Shown here: one piece after another, positions 1 to 8,542 of the stretch
Layout of the letters: every line of letters starts with the position of its first letter
How positions within the stretch are numbered: the first letter of the stretch is position 1
NCBI GenBank assembly: GCA_052148435.1
Contig: JBKQIF010000058.1
Span: 12,244 to 76,243, forward strand
DNA: 64,000 bases
From: JBEKYD01 sp052148435
GTDB taxonomy: Bacteria > Acidobacteriota > Terriglobia > Bryobacterales > Bryobacteraceae
Direction of reading: 5' to 3'
Notes under the pieces: generated by a model
Told to the model about the DNA's origin: nothing
What the model saw: only the letters and a program-made list of their open reading frames with translations
Databases searched by the model: none
Position numbers and translations under genes: made by a program

Positions 1-1137
1 GTCGACGCGCAAGCCGAACGCTCTCGCCGTAGTCACTGTAAATTGCCATGGACCAACCGCGCCGGCGGCGCTTGGCTGACCCGCGGCGAGCGCGCTCTCG
101 ACCAGCGGGATATAGGCGAGATCCGCGGGCAACTTCTGCTCCTGAAGGATCCGCCGCATGGTCTCGAGCTGACCGCCGGCCTGGTTGAGCGCGCGGGTAA
201 TGAGCGGCCGGTCCGCTCCCTGGTCCTGCTGAATGTAGTGGTTGACGCGCTCGATGAACTCGGGCGGAATGCTGTAAACCTCCGCACCGAATTCAGCCAT
301 AACGGAGTGGAGTTGCCGTGTAACGAAGTCGCCCCCTTCGTACCCGCCGCTCAGACGGAAGAGCACGTCCTGCCGCAAAGCTTCGGCCTGATTCTGGTAA
401 TCGCTGAGTTGGGCGAGCAAGGGGTCGATATTCTTGCCTCCGCCGGACGCCTGCAACTCCGCTTCGAGCCGCTGGATGTGGGCATCGATGGCGCGCTTTT
501 CCCGCTCCAGAGAGGTAATTCTCCAGATTGCCACCGAGGAGACTGCCAACAGCGCGGCCAGGAGCGAATAGCGGATGATCCGGAATCGGTGGTGGGTCTG
601 CCGCAGCGTCTGGACGATCACGCTGCGCATGATCGTCATAGTCTGGCCGCCCACGCCGCGGGCCCTCATGCGCCGGGCGTAATTTACCGCCGCGGAGAGC
701 AGCTTTTCGTGGGCCGTTATGGGGAGTACCGCACCGGCCGGGATTGGAGTCATCGCGGAGGCCGATGTTTCGATGGTGCGATCCAACCCGGCGGGTGCGG
801 CATCTGCCAAAACGAGGGCGAACTCCGGCCCCGACCTTCCGAGTTGAATGATCGCCGGAGGAGAGACCTCGGCCTCGGTGATGCGCTCACCGTGGATCCA
901 CGTGCCATTGGTGCTGCCCAGATCGCGCACGCTGCAGGACCCGGTACCCCGGCAAATTTCGACATGGTGCAACGAAACCGTGTTGGAATCGGCGTCATCG
1001 ACAACCACATCGTTGTCGGGAGCGCGCCCTATTCGCGTTGTGCCGTCCGGCATCAGGAACCGGGTGCCTGCCAGCGGACCCAGGCGAGACAGCAGCCAAG
1101 TGTTCGCCCGCTCACTCGCCGTTGGCTCTTGAGACAT
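1..1137 (-). CDS. FHA domain - TM - lytic transglycosylase (MltD-like), 3' end outside window
   Basis: Reading leftward from ATG at 1137, the frame stays open for 379 codons to the window edge, so the C-terminus is missing. Residues about 22-110 form an FHA phosphothreonine-binding domain: GR at 37-38, Ser55 and His58, and the TNG turn at 76-78. A hydrophobic segment at 187-207 is a likely membrane anchor and 207-260 looks coiled-coil. From about 335 the sequence matches the start of an MltD-type transglycosylase, with VES at 346-348 (Glu347 the expected catalytic acid) and a GPWQF motif at 362-366. The layout implies a cytoplasmic FHA domain joined through the membrane to a periplasmic peptidoglycan-cleaving domain. 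Domain assignments are from motif reading; the truncation prevents checking the full catalytic domain. Confidence 0.82.
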   Translation of the reverse strand, partial: MSQEPTASERANTWLLSRLGPLAGTRFLMPDGTTRIGRAPDNDVVVDDADSNTVSLHHVEICRGTGSCSVRDLGSTNGTWIHGERITEAEVSPPAIIQLGRSGPEFALVLADAAPAGLDRTIETSASAMTPIPAGAVLPITAHEKLLSAAVNYARRMRARGVGGQTMTIMRSVIVQTLRQTHHRFRIIRYSLLAALLAVSSVAIWRITSLEREKRAIDAHIQRLEAELQASGGGKNIDPLLAQLSDYQNQAEALRQDVLFRLSGGYEGGDFVTRQLHSVMAEFGAEVYSIPPEFIERVNHYIQQDQGADRPLITRALNQAGGQLETMRRILQEQKLPADLAYIPLVESALAAGQPSAAGAVGPWQFTVTTARAFGLRVD

Positions 1138-1240
1138 TGGTCACTGTCCTATGGGCAAGGTCCGCCACCCTATGCCCTAAGTTCGGGTATGCTTAGTCCC
1201 AGGATATCCAAGGTACGCCCCGCCATGCCATGCGGTGGGT

Positions 1241-1768
1241 TCATCCGCGATCGAGCTGAGCCTGCAAATCGCCCGGATATAGCAATTTCAATTCCGGATA
1301 CTTCTCGGCGAGCCGGATCAGGTCCAGTTCGTCTTTCTTCCGCTTGCTCAAGCGTCGCCGGGGATCGCCATATGCCCAGAGTTTGCCCTGTGTCACGTCC
1401 TCCAGACAAGCCACCCTGGCGCGGATTCCCAGGACTTCGGCCTCCACGGACCGGGCCAGGAAAGCCTGGTATCTTTCGTCCGTCGTGAACTGGACCCTGA
1501 GTTCGCTTCCCGGCGGCAGCAAATTCACGGAGTGCGCATGTGCTTCGGTTTTGAAGCCTTGTTGCTCAAGGTGCGCTGTCAGATCGGGAAGGCTCGCCGC
1601 AATGATCACGATATCGGCATCCAGAGTGTAGACCGGCTCGACATAACAATTGACGGCCAAGCCTCCGATCAGACAATAAGGCCCCAAGGATTCACATGCC
1701 ACGATCAGCCGTGCGAACTCCGAACCCCCTCCCCGCGTTGTCAATTCGTATGCCTCCAGTGCGGTCAC
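1241..1768 (-). CDS. nucleotidyltransferase-like protein (DUF6036/AbiEii type)
   Basis: A 175-residue protein starting at GTG 1768. The N-terminal half carries the minimal nucleotidyltransferase pattern: IGGLAVN at about 35-41, then TLDADIVI, where the two aspartates would bind metal. The C-terminal third has a lysine/arginine-rich stretch followed by DELDLIRLAEKYP, typical of DUF6036/AbiEii-like proteins that are often toxin halves of toxin-antitoxin pairs. No intact antitoxin gene was recognised next to it. It lies between the FHA-transglycosylase gene and the GH20 gene on the same strand. Family membership is fairly clear; a toxin role is only inferred from relatives. Confidence 0.7.
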   Translation of the reverse strand: MTALEAYELTTRGGGSEFARLIVACESLGPYCLIGGLAVNCYVEPVYTLDADIVIIAASLPDLTAHLEQQGFKTEAHAHSVNLLPPGSELRVQFTTDERYQAFLARSVEAEVLGIRARVACLEDVTQGKLWAYGDPRRRLSKRKKDELDLIRLAEKYPELKLLYPGDLQAQLDRG

Positions 1769-1920
1769 ATCCCCACTCTATCGGCAGGGCGCGCCCCACG
1801 CAAGCCCAATGGCCAGCCGGAAAAACTCTACAGCGAGGATCTTCAGCCCGGAGCCGTTATAGGCGGCGTGCGCGTGGTCAATCCGTTCGTCGCGTAGGGA
1901 GTTTCCGGGCTTCTCTCCGC

Positions 1921-3954
1921 CTATTTCGGCGCCAGCGCCGGCGCATCCAGAAGCACCTTCACCGGGCGCGCGGCGGCCAGGGTCACATCGGCGGTCGGTT
2001 TCAGGAAGTCGGCGATCTCGGCGCTGCGCGCGGCCAGCCAGTCGGGGGCGGCTTTGCGGTCATGGGCCAGATCGTCGAGCGCCTCCAGGCCGGTGCGGCC
2101 CAGCGCAGCCAGGTGCTGGGAGAGCGGCTGCAATTCGGCCAGCAATGCGTTGTCATCGAACAGAGCTTCGAACTGCGCGTCGTTGGACATCCAGAGCTCG
2201 AAGGCGCCGCGCAAAAGGTCCAGGTCCGTCTGGCTCGCTCCGGAGCCGCTGGCCACCCTCCCGGCCGCCAATTCCAAGGCGCGCACGGTTTCGCTCTCCG
2301 CCGGGACGGCGTCCACTAATCGGTTGAGCGGCGTGCTGGTTTCGATCTGGCGCGCGCTGCGCTTTCCCAACCCGAGCGCCTCGGAGGCTTCGGCCAGCAC
2401 CCGCAGCGGAGGCGCCGGGTGTCCGCCGGTGAGGCGGCCCAGCATGGGACCGTAGACCGCGCGGTGCTCCACCCCGGTCCAGGCCAGCAGCCGGCTGACC
2501 ACTTCCATGCGCTGGTACATCGAGGCCGCGTCGGTCACCGTCGGCGGCGACCAGAAACGCTCGGCGATGGCGGCGGTACGCGGCCAGATGCGCGAATCTA
2601 CGGTTTCCGAATCCACCAGTTCGGCCCACATGCAGGCCTCGCCGCCCAGAATCCGCCCGGCCGCTTCCGGCGCCAGTTCGGCGGCCGCGCCCGCCAGCGG
2701 GTCAACCGCGTAGTGGAACTTCGCCGGGCTCAGGTGGTCCAGGTAGTAGCCCCAGGAAAGAATTCCTCGATAGCCCTTGGTGGCGGATTCGGCCAGCGAA
2801 GCCTGGCCGCGCCAGCTTTGGATCACCGTGCCCTTGGCCAGATCCGGCTGCATAATTTCGTCCCAACCCACCATGGTCTTTCCGTGCCGCGCCAGAATGC
2901 GCTGCAGGCGGTGGTTGAAGTACAACTGCAGCTCGTGCGTCTGGGTCAGCTTATGCGCCCTGGCGAAGGCCTGGACGTGCGCCGACTCTTTCCACTGCCG
3001 GCCGTTGACCTCGTCGCCGCCGATGTGGAAGAACGGATCCGGGAACAGCAGCGCCATCTCGCCGATGAAGGCGTCCAGGAACTGGTAAGTTTGCTCGCGG
3101 GTGGGATCCATGGCGGCGTCGAAAACTCCGAAGTCGCGGCCGACCTGGTAGGGTCCCGGCGCGCTGGCCAGGGCAGGATAACCCGCGAACCAGCTCGTGC
3201 TGTGGCCGGGCATGTCGAATTCGGGAATCACGCGGATGCCGCGGTCGCGCGCGAATGCCACCACGCGGCGAATTTCGGCTTGCGTGTAGAAGTGGCCGTC
3301 GGCGCCTTTGCCCTGCAGCCGCGGGAACAGGCGGCTCTCCACGCGAAAGCCCTGGTCGTCGGAAAGGTGCCAATGGAATACGTTGAGCTTCACCGCCGCC
3401 ATGGCTTCCAGGTTGCGCAACACCACTTCCACCGGCATCCAGTGGCGCGAGACATCGAGCATCAGGCCGCGCCACGGGAAGCGCGGACTATCCTCGATAT
3501 GAACCGCCGGGATTTCGAAGCCGTGCGGGCCGGGCTCGGCCAGTTGCGCAAACGTAGCCAGGCCGCGCAGCGCGCCATCCACGGTGGCGGCCTTGAGATG
3601 CGCGCCGTCGGCGGTTACGTCCAACTGGTAGGATTCGTCCTCGCCCAGCTTGGGATAGAGCGGCGCGCGGGCGGCGCACTCGACCTTCAAGGTAGCCTCG
3701 GCGGCGGAGGCCGGTTTGCCGGCAATGGCAATGCCCGTCTCGCGCGAAACCAGCGTCACCAGCCGATCCACGCCCGCGGCCAGACGAGGATCGGCCGCGC
3801 CCGTGGCCGCCGCGGTGAAGTGTGCATCGATCGCGAGCGCACCCGCGGCAGTATCCATTTTCACGGGTAAAGGCATCAGCGCAGGCGCGGCGCCGAAGGC
3901 CGACAGGGCCAGAGCCGGCAACCACATTGGGTACAACAAGAGTCGGGAGGACAT
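1921..3954 (-). CDS. beta-N-acetylhexosaminidase (GH20)
   Basis: An exported glycoside hydrolase predicted to remove terminal N-acetylhexosamine from chitin, peptidoglycan or glycoprotein oligosaccharides. Start ATG 3954 is preferred because it gives a clean signal peptide (MSSRLLLYP then a hydrophobic run to about residue 23); an in-frame start 30 bases upstream adds ten non-signal residues. A GH20b-like N-terminal domain spans about 30-150, and the TIM barrel starts at about 158 with PRFPWRGLMLDVSRHW. FHWHLSDDQGF lies at 193-203, EFDMPGH at 245-251, and HIGGDEV holds the catalytic pair Asp314-Glu315. The last ~170 residues are a helical C-terminal extension. A REP-like inverted repeat separates it from the upstream transporter gene. 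Confidence 0.93.
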   Translation of the reverse strand: MSSRLLLYPMWLPALALSAFGAAPALMPLPVKMDTAAGALAIDAHFTAAATGAADPRLAAGVDRLVTLVSRETGIAIAGKPASAAEATLKVECAARAPLYPKLGEDESYQLDVTADGAHLKAATVDGALRGLATFAQLAEPGPHGFEIPAVHIEDSPRFPWRGLMLDVSRHWMPVEVVLRNLEAMAAVKLNVFHWHLSDDQGFRVESRLFPRLQGKGADGHFYTQAEIRRVVAFARDRGIRVIPEFDMPGHSTSWFAGYPALASAPGPYQVGRDFGVFDAAMDPTREQTYQFLDAFIGEMALLFPDPFFHIGGDEVNGRQWKESAHVQAFARAHKLTQTHELQLYFNHRLQRILARHGKTMVGWDEIMQPDLAKGTVIQSWRGQASLAESATKGYRGILSWGYYLDHLSPAKFHYAVDPLAGAAAELAPEAAGRILGGEACMWAELVDSETVDSRIWPRTAAIAERFWSPPTVTDAASMYQRMEVVSRLLAWTGVEHRAVYGPMLGRLTGGHPAPPLRVLAEASEALGLGKRSARQIETSTPLNRLVDAVPAESETVRALELAAGRVASGSGASQTDLDLLRGAFELWMSNDAQFEALFDDNALLAELQPLSQHLAALGRTGLEALDDLAHDRKAAPDWLAARSAEIADFLKPTADVTLAAARPVKVLLDAPALAPK

Positions 3955-3997
3955 CTTTTCTACTGTAGTCCGCAATTCCGGCACTGGCTACTGGCGT

Positions 3998-4061
3998 GGT
4001 GGGGCATGCTTTAGCTTGCCCTCAAAATCAGTCGCACGGGCAAGCTGAAGCGTGCCCCACC
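3998..4061. repeat. REP-like inverted repeat, GGGGCATGC family
   Basis: Two 24-base arms (3998-4021 and 4038-4061) are inverted copies of each other with two mismatches. Each arm contains the smaller palindrome GGCATGCTTTAGCTTGCC. The element lies between the MFS and GH20 genes. A degraded relative lies inside the second pseudopilin gene at about 18236-18300. Confidence 0.85.
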
Positions 4062-4067
4062 TGAGTT

Positions 4068-5348
4068 TCAAGTCTCCTCGCGTACCGCTCGCGCCGCTCG
4101 CCAGAGAACCAAGGCCAGGGCCAGCGCCAGTACGGGAAGGCTGTACATAGCCTGGTGCAAGCCGGCGGCGCGCGCGGCTTCCAGCGCCGAGCCGGCGGCC
4201 GCCGCCCTGGCCGCCAGCCAGTCGCTCAATTTGCCGGTGGCCAGCGGGCCGAAGGAAGCGCCGCACAGGTACATCGCCATGTAATACGCAGCCATGGCGG
4301 TGCCGCGCAGGTGCGCCGGTACGATGTCCTGAATGGCGGCGTACACCAGCCCGTAGTAGGTTTGGAGTAGGCCGTATGCCAACATCAGCAAGACGACCGA
4401 GGCAGCCACGCCGCCGGCCGGCACGAGCGTCCCGGCAAAGGCTGCCGGCGCGGCCACCAGCGCCGTCGTCGCGGCCAGACGCAAGCGGCGGGCCGCCAGA
4501 CGGCTGCCGGCGCGATCGGCCCCACGATCGCCCAGTGCCCCAGCCGCCAGCGCGCCCAAAACACCGGAGATACCCGAGCCGACCCCGGTCCACACGCCGG
4601 CTCGCGCAATCGTCAACCCGTGATAGCGCGCCAGCATGGCCGGCAGAAATGTGGAAAAGCTGTAGAGGGCGAAGTTGACGACGGCGCCGGAAACGGCAAT
4701 CCAGCCGAAAGCCGGAATCCGTAGCAACTGCCACGGGCTGGCGGTGGATTTTGCGGCGGATATTTCGGAAGCCGTCCCCGCGCCCGGCTCGCGGAGCAGC
4801 AGCAACGCCGGCGCCAGTACCAGTCCCGGCAGCGCCGCAACCGCCAGCGCCACCCGCCAGCCGAAGGCCTGCGCCACCGGACCGCCTACGGAAAAGCTCA
4901 GGAAACCGCCCACCGGCACGGCCATCATGAACCATGCCATGGCGTGCGTGCGGCGCGCCGCCGGAACCAGGTCCGCCAGCCAACTGGTGGCCGCCGGCGC
5001 GCAAACCGCTTCCCCCACGCCCACGCCCAGCCGCGTGACAGCCAGGCTGGCATAATTGCGCGCCAGGCCGCCCAAACCGGTCAGGCAGGCCCAGACCGCA
5101 ACCCCCGCCGCCAGCAGCTTGCGCCGGCTGCCCGTGTCGGCCAGGCGGCCGAGCGGCAGTCCCGCAACCGCATACAGCAGGGTGAACGCGGTGGTCAGCC
5201 CGCCCAGCTGCGCGTCGGAAAGATGAAACTCGCGCCGCAACGGCTCCAGTACCGCCCCTAACGCCTGGCGGTCGTAGAAGTTGAGGACGTTGACCAGAAA
5301 CAGAACCAGCAGCGTGGCGCGATTGGGAAAAAGCTGGAAGCTTTTCAC
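4068..5348 (-). CDS. MFS transporter (spinster-like)
   Basis: A 426-residue major facilitator protein with about twelve hydrophobic segments. The first helix reads LLVLFLVNVLNFYDRQALG, typical of spinster-like transporters. The loop after helix 2 has the MFS signature GRLADTGSRRKLL. GVGVGEAVCAPAATSWLADL in helices 4-5 also matches this subgroup. The substrate cannot be deduced. It lies between two REP-like elements and is probably its own transcription unit, on the same strand as the GH20 gene. Confidence 0.88.
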   Translation of the reverse strand: MKSFQLFPNRATLLVLFLVNVLNFYDRQALGAVLEPLRREFHLSDAQLGGLTTAFTLLYAVAGLPLGRLADTGSRRKLLAAGVAVWACLTGLGGLARNYASLAVTRLGVGVGEAVCAPAATSWLADLVPAARRTHAMAWFMMAVPVGGFLSFSVGGPVAQAFGWRVALAVAALPGLVLAPALLLLREPGAGTASEISAAKSTASPWQLLRIPAFGWIAVSGAVVNFALYSFSTFLPAMLARYHGLTIARAGVWTGVGSGISGVLGALAAGALGDRGADRAGSRLAARRLRLAATTALVAAPAAFAGTLVPAGGVAASVVLLMLAYGLLQTYYGLVYAAIQDIVPAHLRGTAMAAYYMAMYLCGASFGPLATGKLSDWLAARAAAAGSALEAARAAGLHQAMYSLPVLALALALVLWRAARAVREET

Positions 5349-5416
5349 AGGCTAAAGCCTGTGCCACCCTGTGCCAATAGGCTGCTGAGAGCAGGTGGCA
5401 CAGACTTTAGTCTGTG
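5346..5416. repeat. REP-like inverted repeat, GGTGGCACAG family
   Basis: Arms at 5346-5368 and 5394-5416 are inverted copies. The consensus is GGTGGCACAGRCTTTAGYC followed by TGTG, and each arm is itself a palindrome around CTTTAG. Compensating G/A and C/T changes keep the hairpin. It lies between the MFS gene and the DUF4097 gene. Confidence 0.85.
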
Positions 5417-5438
5417 TGAACATCCGCATAACCTTCCT

Positions 5439-6830
5439 TCACAGCTTAACTTCGGAGTCCTTCAAGTTCTTAGGCGTCGGAGGAGCGGGTTCGCTCGCCG
5501 CCTCGGAGCGCTTATGCACCGACACCGAGCCGTGCGTCACCGTAATCCGCAGGGTGGGCCCGCTCCCTGCCTTGCCCTTCAGCGTGGCCCGCCGGCCATC
5601 CTGCTCCTGCTGAATGGGCTGGCCGAATTCGTTGGTGGCATCGCCCCGCTCGGCGGTCGCCTCCAGGTCGAAGGTGGCTTTTTCGGGAAGACCGAGATCG
5701 ATGTTGCCGCTATCGGCGCGCACGTCGATGGCGGGAGTGGGCAGCCCGGTTTCGATTTCCACATCCCCGTGTGCAGCCTCCAGTTCGAGCGATTGGGAAA
5801 AGTCCGCGATCTTGATATCGCGCGAGCGCGCCACCAGCCGCACCGGACCGGTCAACCCCCGGCCGTCGAACTGGCTGAGGTCCATGGTGATGTGCCCGGG
5901 CACGGCTTGGGCGTGCAATTCGGTATTGCGCGCGCCTTCGAATTGCAACGGTTTGGCCAGGTTCTTGAAATCCAGCGATCCGCTGAACGCACCGGTGACG
6001 GTGACCTGACCGCCGATGTTTTCCAGTTCCAGGCCGGAACCCTCGCCATTGATGTCCACGTTTCCCTTCACGTCTTCGGCGCGCAGCGTGTCGCTGTGGG
6101 ACAGCACCAGGCGGACGTTGCCGCCCACCCGCGCCAACCGGGCGTCGCCGCGGTCGCTTGCCAGCTCCACGTTGCCGGCGATGTCGGAAACCTCGTAGTC
6201 GTTGCGGCGGCCGCGTGCTTCCACGGCCAGGCCGCGCGGCACCGTGATTTCCAGATCGTCGGCGATGCTGGCAACGTCGGAGGCGCGATCCTGGTTGGTG
6301 CGCACGATCACGTGATCGCCTTCCACCGCCACCTCGACGGGCGTGCCGCCGTTGGCCCGGTCGGCGTCTTCGTGCTTATAGGCGCGGATGGTCTTCTGTC
6401 CGGTCACCGTAATATCGGAAGTGTCCATGCCCGAAATCTTGAGATTGCCGCGCGGCAGGTCCACCACCAGCAGCTTGGCGCCGCCGGCGGAAGCCTTGGC
6501 CGAAATCGGATAGTCGAAATCCGTCCCCAGCATGTGAGTGAAGCCTGCCCGCCAGGGGAACCCGGCGTGCGAGGCGGCATACATGCCCGATCCTGCCAGG
6601 CAGATGAGCACGATGAGCAGCACTTCACCGCCGGTGAAGCTGCTTCCGAAGGCATTCTCTCTGGGCAGCAGAACCTCGATCAAGCGCCCCAGGCCCCACA
6701 GAATCAGCAGGAACGGCCAATACTGTCCGAGCATGTCGAGCACCTGGAAACCGGGGTGCAGATTGCTCCACAGAAACAACAGGCCGAGTCCCAGAAGGAT
6801 GATCGGACCAGTGAACGATCGGCCTCTCAT
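5439..6830 (-). CDS. membrane-anchored DUF4097 beta-repeat protein
   Basis: A 463-residue protein and the last gene of the ECF-sigma operon; its start overlaps the upstream gene by 4 bases (ATGA). Residues 1-55 hold two hydrophobic segments of the DUF5668/LiaF type (GPIILLGLGLLFLWSN) and a third lies at about 70-85. From about 105 to 430 there is a long repetitive beta structure with alternating DxxGNV and SGDV-like turns, typical of DUF4097 adhesin-like domains. The tail is charged and proline-rich. DUF4097 proteins are often found in envelope-stress operons; the role here is inferred from that association. Confidence 0.8.
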   Translation of the reverse strand: MRGRSFTGPIILLGLGLLFLWSNLHPGFQVLDMLGQYWPFLLILWGLGRLIEVLLPRENAFGSSFTGGEVLLIVLICLAGSGMYAASHAGFPWRAGFTHMLGTDFDYPISAKASAGGAKLLVVDLPRGNLKISGMDTSDITVTGQKTIRAYKHEDADRANGGTPVEVAVEGDHVIVRTNQDRASDVASIADDLEITVPRGLAVEARGRRNDYEVSDIAGNVELASDRGDARLARVGGNVRLVLSHSDTLRAEDVKGNVDINGEGSGLELENIGGQVTVTGAFSGSLDFKNLAKPLQFEGARNTELHAQAVPGHITMDLSQFDGRGLTGPVRLVARSRDIKIADFSQSLELEAAHGDVEIETGLPTPAIDVRADSGNIDLGLPEKATFDLEATAERGDATNEFGQPIQQEQDGRRATLKGKAGSGPTLRITVTHGSVSVHKRSEAASEPAPPTPKNLKDSEVKL

Positions 6831-7243
6831 TCGGCGCCTCCCGGATTGGAAGTCCCCGGCCGGGTCTCGGGCGGGGGCGTGGGGGCGCTATACGGCCCCT
6901 GCGAATAGGAAGTGCCGCGGTAATCTCCCGCGGGTGGAGGAGGCGGCGTGGGTGGCGCCGGCGGCCAGGTATTCGGTGGATAAGGAGGTGGCACGGCCGG
7001 ATTCGCCGGCGGAGGCGTCGGTTCAACGACCCTCCCCAGCAGGCTCAGCAGCCCCGCCACCACCAACAGCACCGGCCACGTCTGCGCGAACCCGTACGGC
7101 GTGAAATTCTCGAGCGCGAACAGTACCCCGACCGTGATCAGCATCACCGGCCCCTTGATCGAACGGGTCAGGCCGCGCCGTTGGCGGCGGGCGTCCTTCC
7201 GCGCCTGGCGTTCCGTCCAGCGGGCAGCGCGGTCATCGTTCAT
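6827..7243 (-). CDS. DUF5668 two-TM membrane protein with proline-rich tail
   Basis: A 138-residue protein. A basic N-terminus (residues 1-30) precedes two membrane segments, GPVMLITVGVLFALENF and WPVLLVVAGLLSLLGRVVE, the paired-helix signature of DUF5668/LiaI-LiaF N-terminal regions. Residues 75-138 are low-complexity, rich in proline, tyrosine and serine. Its start overlaps the B-box gene by 11 bases and its end overlaps the DUF4097 gene by 4, so the three are translationally coupled. Confidence 0.78.
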   Translation of the reverse strand: MNDDRAARWTERQARKDARRQRRGLTRSIKGPVMLITVGVLFALENFTPYGFAQTWPVLLVVAGLLSLLGRVVEPTPPPANPAVPPPYPPNTWPPAPPTPPPPPAGDYRGTSYSQGPYSAPTPPPETRPGTSNPGGAE

Positions 7244-7919
7244 GACGCACCTCGGGTGGCGCGGCGTCGTGCGGATTCAGGCGCGACCACAGCATATAGA
7301 CGCCCGCGGCAATCAGCAGCACCGGCCAATATCGCGCCACTCTCTCGAAATCGAGCAGGTCGAGGGTGTGCAGCAGCAGCAATACCCCGAGCACGATCAA
7401 TCCCACCGCGGCCAGGGGAAAGCTCGCTCCCGAGCGCAGATCCAGAATGCTGGAGTACTCGTCCACCACCTCGCCGGACGCCAGCCGCTGCGCCGTGCGG
7501 TGAGCTTCGAGCGCCATGTACGCCCACCAGGCGATCACCAGCATCACGAAAACCGGCTCCAGACCGTGGACGGCGTTCGAGTCGGCAATCGACATCAGCA
7601 ATCCCCAGACCACCGCATGCACCAGGCCCTTGGCGTATTGGCCGTTGTAGATGGCGCCAACCCCGGGAATCACGCCCAGAAAAAACGCCAGTGCCGGCGA
7701 CACGTTGGTAGTGGCATACGCCGGCGGCGGCGGATACGGCGGGGTATACGGCGGACGCGTGTAGCCGCTGGCCGGCGGCGGCGTGGCGGCCTGCGCGGGA
7801 ACGTGCTCGTCGCAATAAATCGTTCCGGCCGCTTCGCGCCGGCAAGCGTCGCAAAGCGGCTTCCCGCAAGCCCGGCAATATGCCATGGCCGAAATTTCAG
7901 GATGGTTTTGGCAATTCAT
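7233..7919 (-). CDS. B-box zinc-finger membrane protein
   Basis: A 228-residue protein. Residues 1-40 form a B-box type zinc finger with Cys3, His6, Cys15, Cys18, Cys23, Cys26, Cys36 and His39. A proline/tyrosine-rich linker follows, then several membrane segments (about 75-100 and 120-140, and a final DUF5668-like pair from about 175). The middle segment resembles the TM2-type region NVSPALAFFLGVIPGVGAIY. It sits 14 bases after the anti-sigma gene and overlaps the next gene by 11 bases. It may sense or bind partners at the membrane; the function is unknown. Confidence 0.75.
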   Translation of the reverse strand: MNCQNHPEISAMAYCRACGKPLCDACRREAAGTIYCDEHVPAQAATPPPASGYTRPPYTPPYPPPPAYATTNVSPALAFFLGVIPGVGAIYNGQYAKGLVHAVVWGLLMSIADSNAVHGLEPVFVMLVIAWWAYMALEAHRTAQRLASGEVVDEYSSILDLRSGASFPLAAVGLIVLGVLLLLHTLDLLDFERVARYWPVLLIAAGVYMLWSRLNPHDAAPPEVRHER

Positions 7920-7933
7920 AGTGCTCCCCTGAC

Positions 7934-8542
7934 CTAACGTGGGTCTCCCTCTACTGCATTAGCCGGCGGATGGACCCGCAATTGGTGCTCATCCAGCGCC
8001 GGAGCGGTTGCCGCGGGCGTGGCGGGCGGCTGATCGTCATCCCGCTGTTGCCACTCCCGCAACGTAGATTGAATCTGATACACGACTTTCAGGTTGTCGT
8101 AGAATTTCTCGGCGCGGCCCCAGCTCCGATAGGCCCGGTCTTCCAGGCCGGCCCATATCGCCGACGGACGCAAGTCGGCGGCCCGAAAATGGTAAACCGG
8201 GGTCACGAAACGTGCCAGCGTCGCAAACACCAATACCGTCATGGCCGCGCTCATCACATAGCGGGGCTGCAGGATCGGGCTGAAGAGAGCTTCCAGCCAC
8301 TGCCGCCCGCGCGATTTGGGTTGGCTCAAGGGCGCCTGAAACAACAGCCGGTTCACCAGCGCCGGGGGTGGTTCGACAGCTTCCACGGTGGCTAGGAACC
8401 GGCTCGCCGCCGCCGAATCGTGCGCCAGTTCCGCACATGCCGGGCACACCGCCAAATGGCGATCGAGCTCCGCCCGGGCCGGCCCGTCCAGCGTGCCATC
8501 CACCCAGTCGCAGATAAGAATTTCCGCATCCGCGCAGTTCAT
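7934..8542 (-). CDS. anti-sigma factor, zf-HC2 type
   Basis: A 202-residue membrane-bound anti-sigma factor predicted to hold the neighbouring ECF sigma factor inactive. The zinc-binding anti-sigma motif HLAVCPAC is at 29-36 (His29, Cys33, Cys36), with Cys3 and Cys11 upstream. One hydrophobic segment lies at about 94-112 and the remaining ~90 residues would be extracytoplasmic. The start overlaps the end of the sigma gene by 4 bases (ATGA), the usual arrangement for a matched sigma/anti-sigma pair. Confidence 0.87.
   Translation of the reverse strand: MNCADAEILICDWVDGTLDGPARAELDRHLAVCPACAELAHDSAAASRFLATVEAVEPPPALVNRLLFQAPLSQPKSRGRQWLEALFSPILQPRYVMSAAMTVLVFATLARFVTPVYHFRAADLRPSAIWAGLEDRAYRSWGRAEKFYDNLKVVYQIQSTLREWQQRDDDQPPATPAATAPALDEHQLRVHPPANAVEGDPR

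Noticed and set aside
43..1488. A 481-codon plus-strand frame
   Set aside because: It is antisense to the FHA-transglycosylase and nucleotidyltransferase genes, whose minus-strand proteins have clear domain motifs. The plus-strand product has no recognisable domain.
1772..1920. Minus-strand stretch reading LRDERIDHAHAAYNG, then LKILAVEFFRLAIG, ending just before the nucleotidyltransferase start
   Set aside because: It looks protein-like and could be a lost antitoxin or gene tail, but it has no usable start codon and no recognised family.
2419..3870. A 483-codon plus-strand frame
   Set aside because: It is a high-GC antisense shadow of the GH20 gene. Similar long shadows occur opposite most genes here (for example 13778-15088 and 19009-20535).
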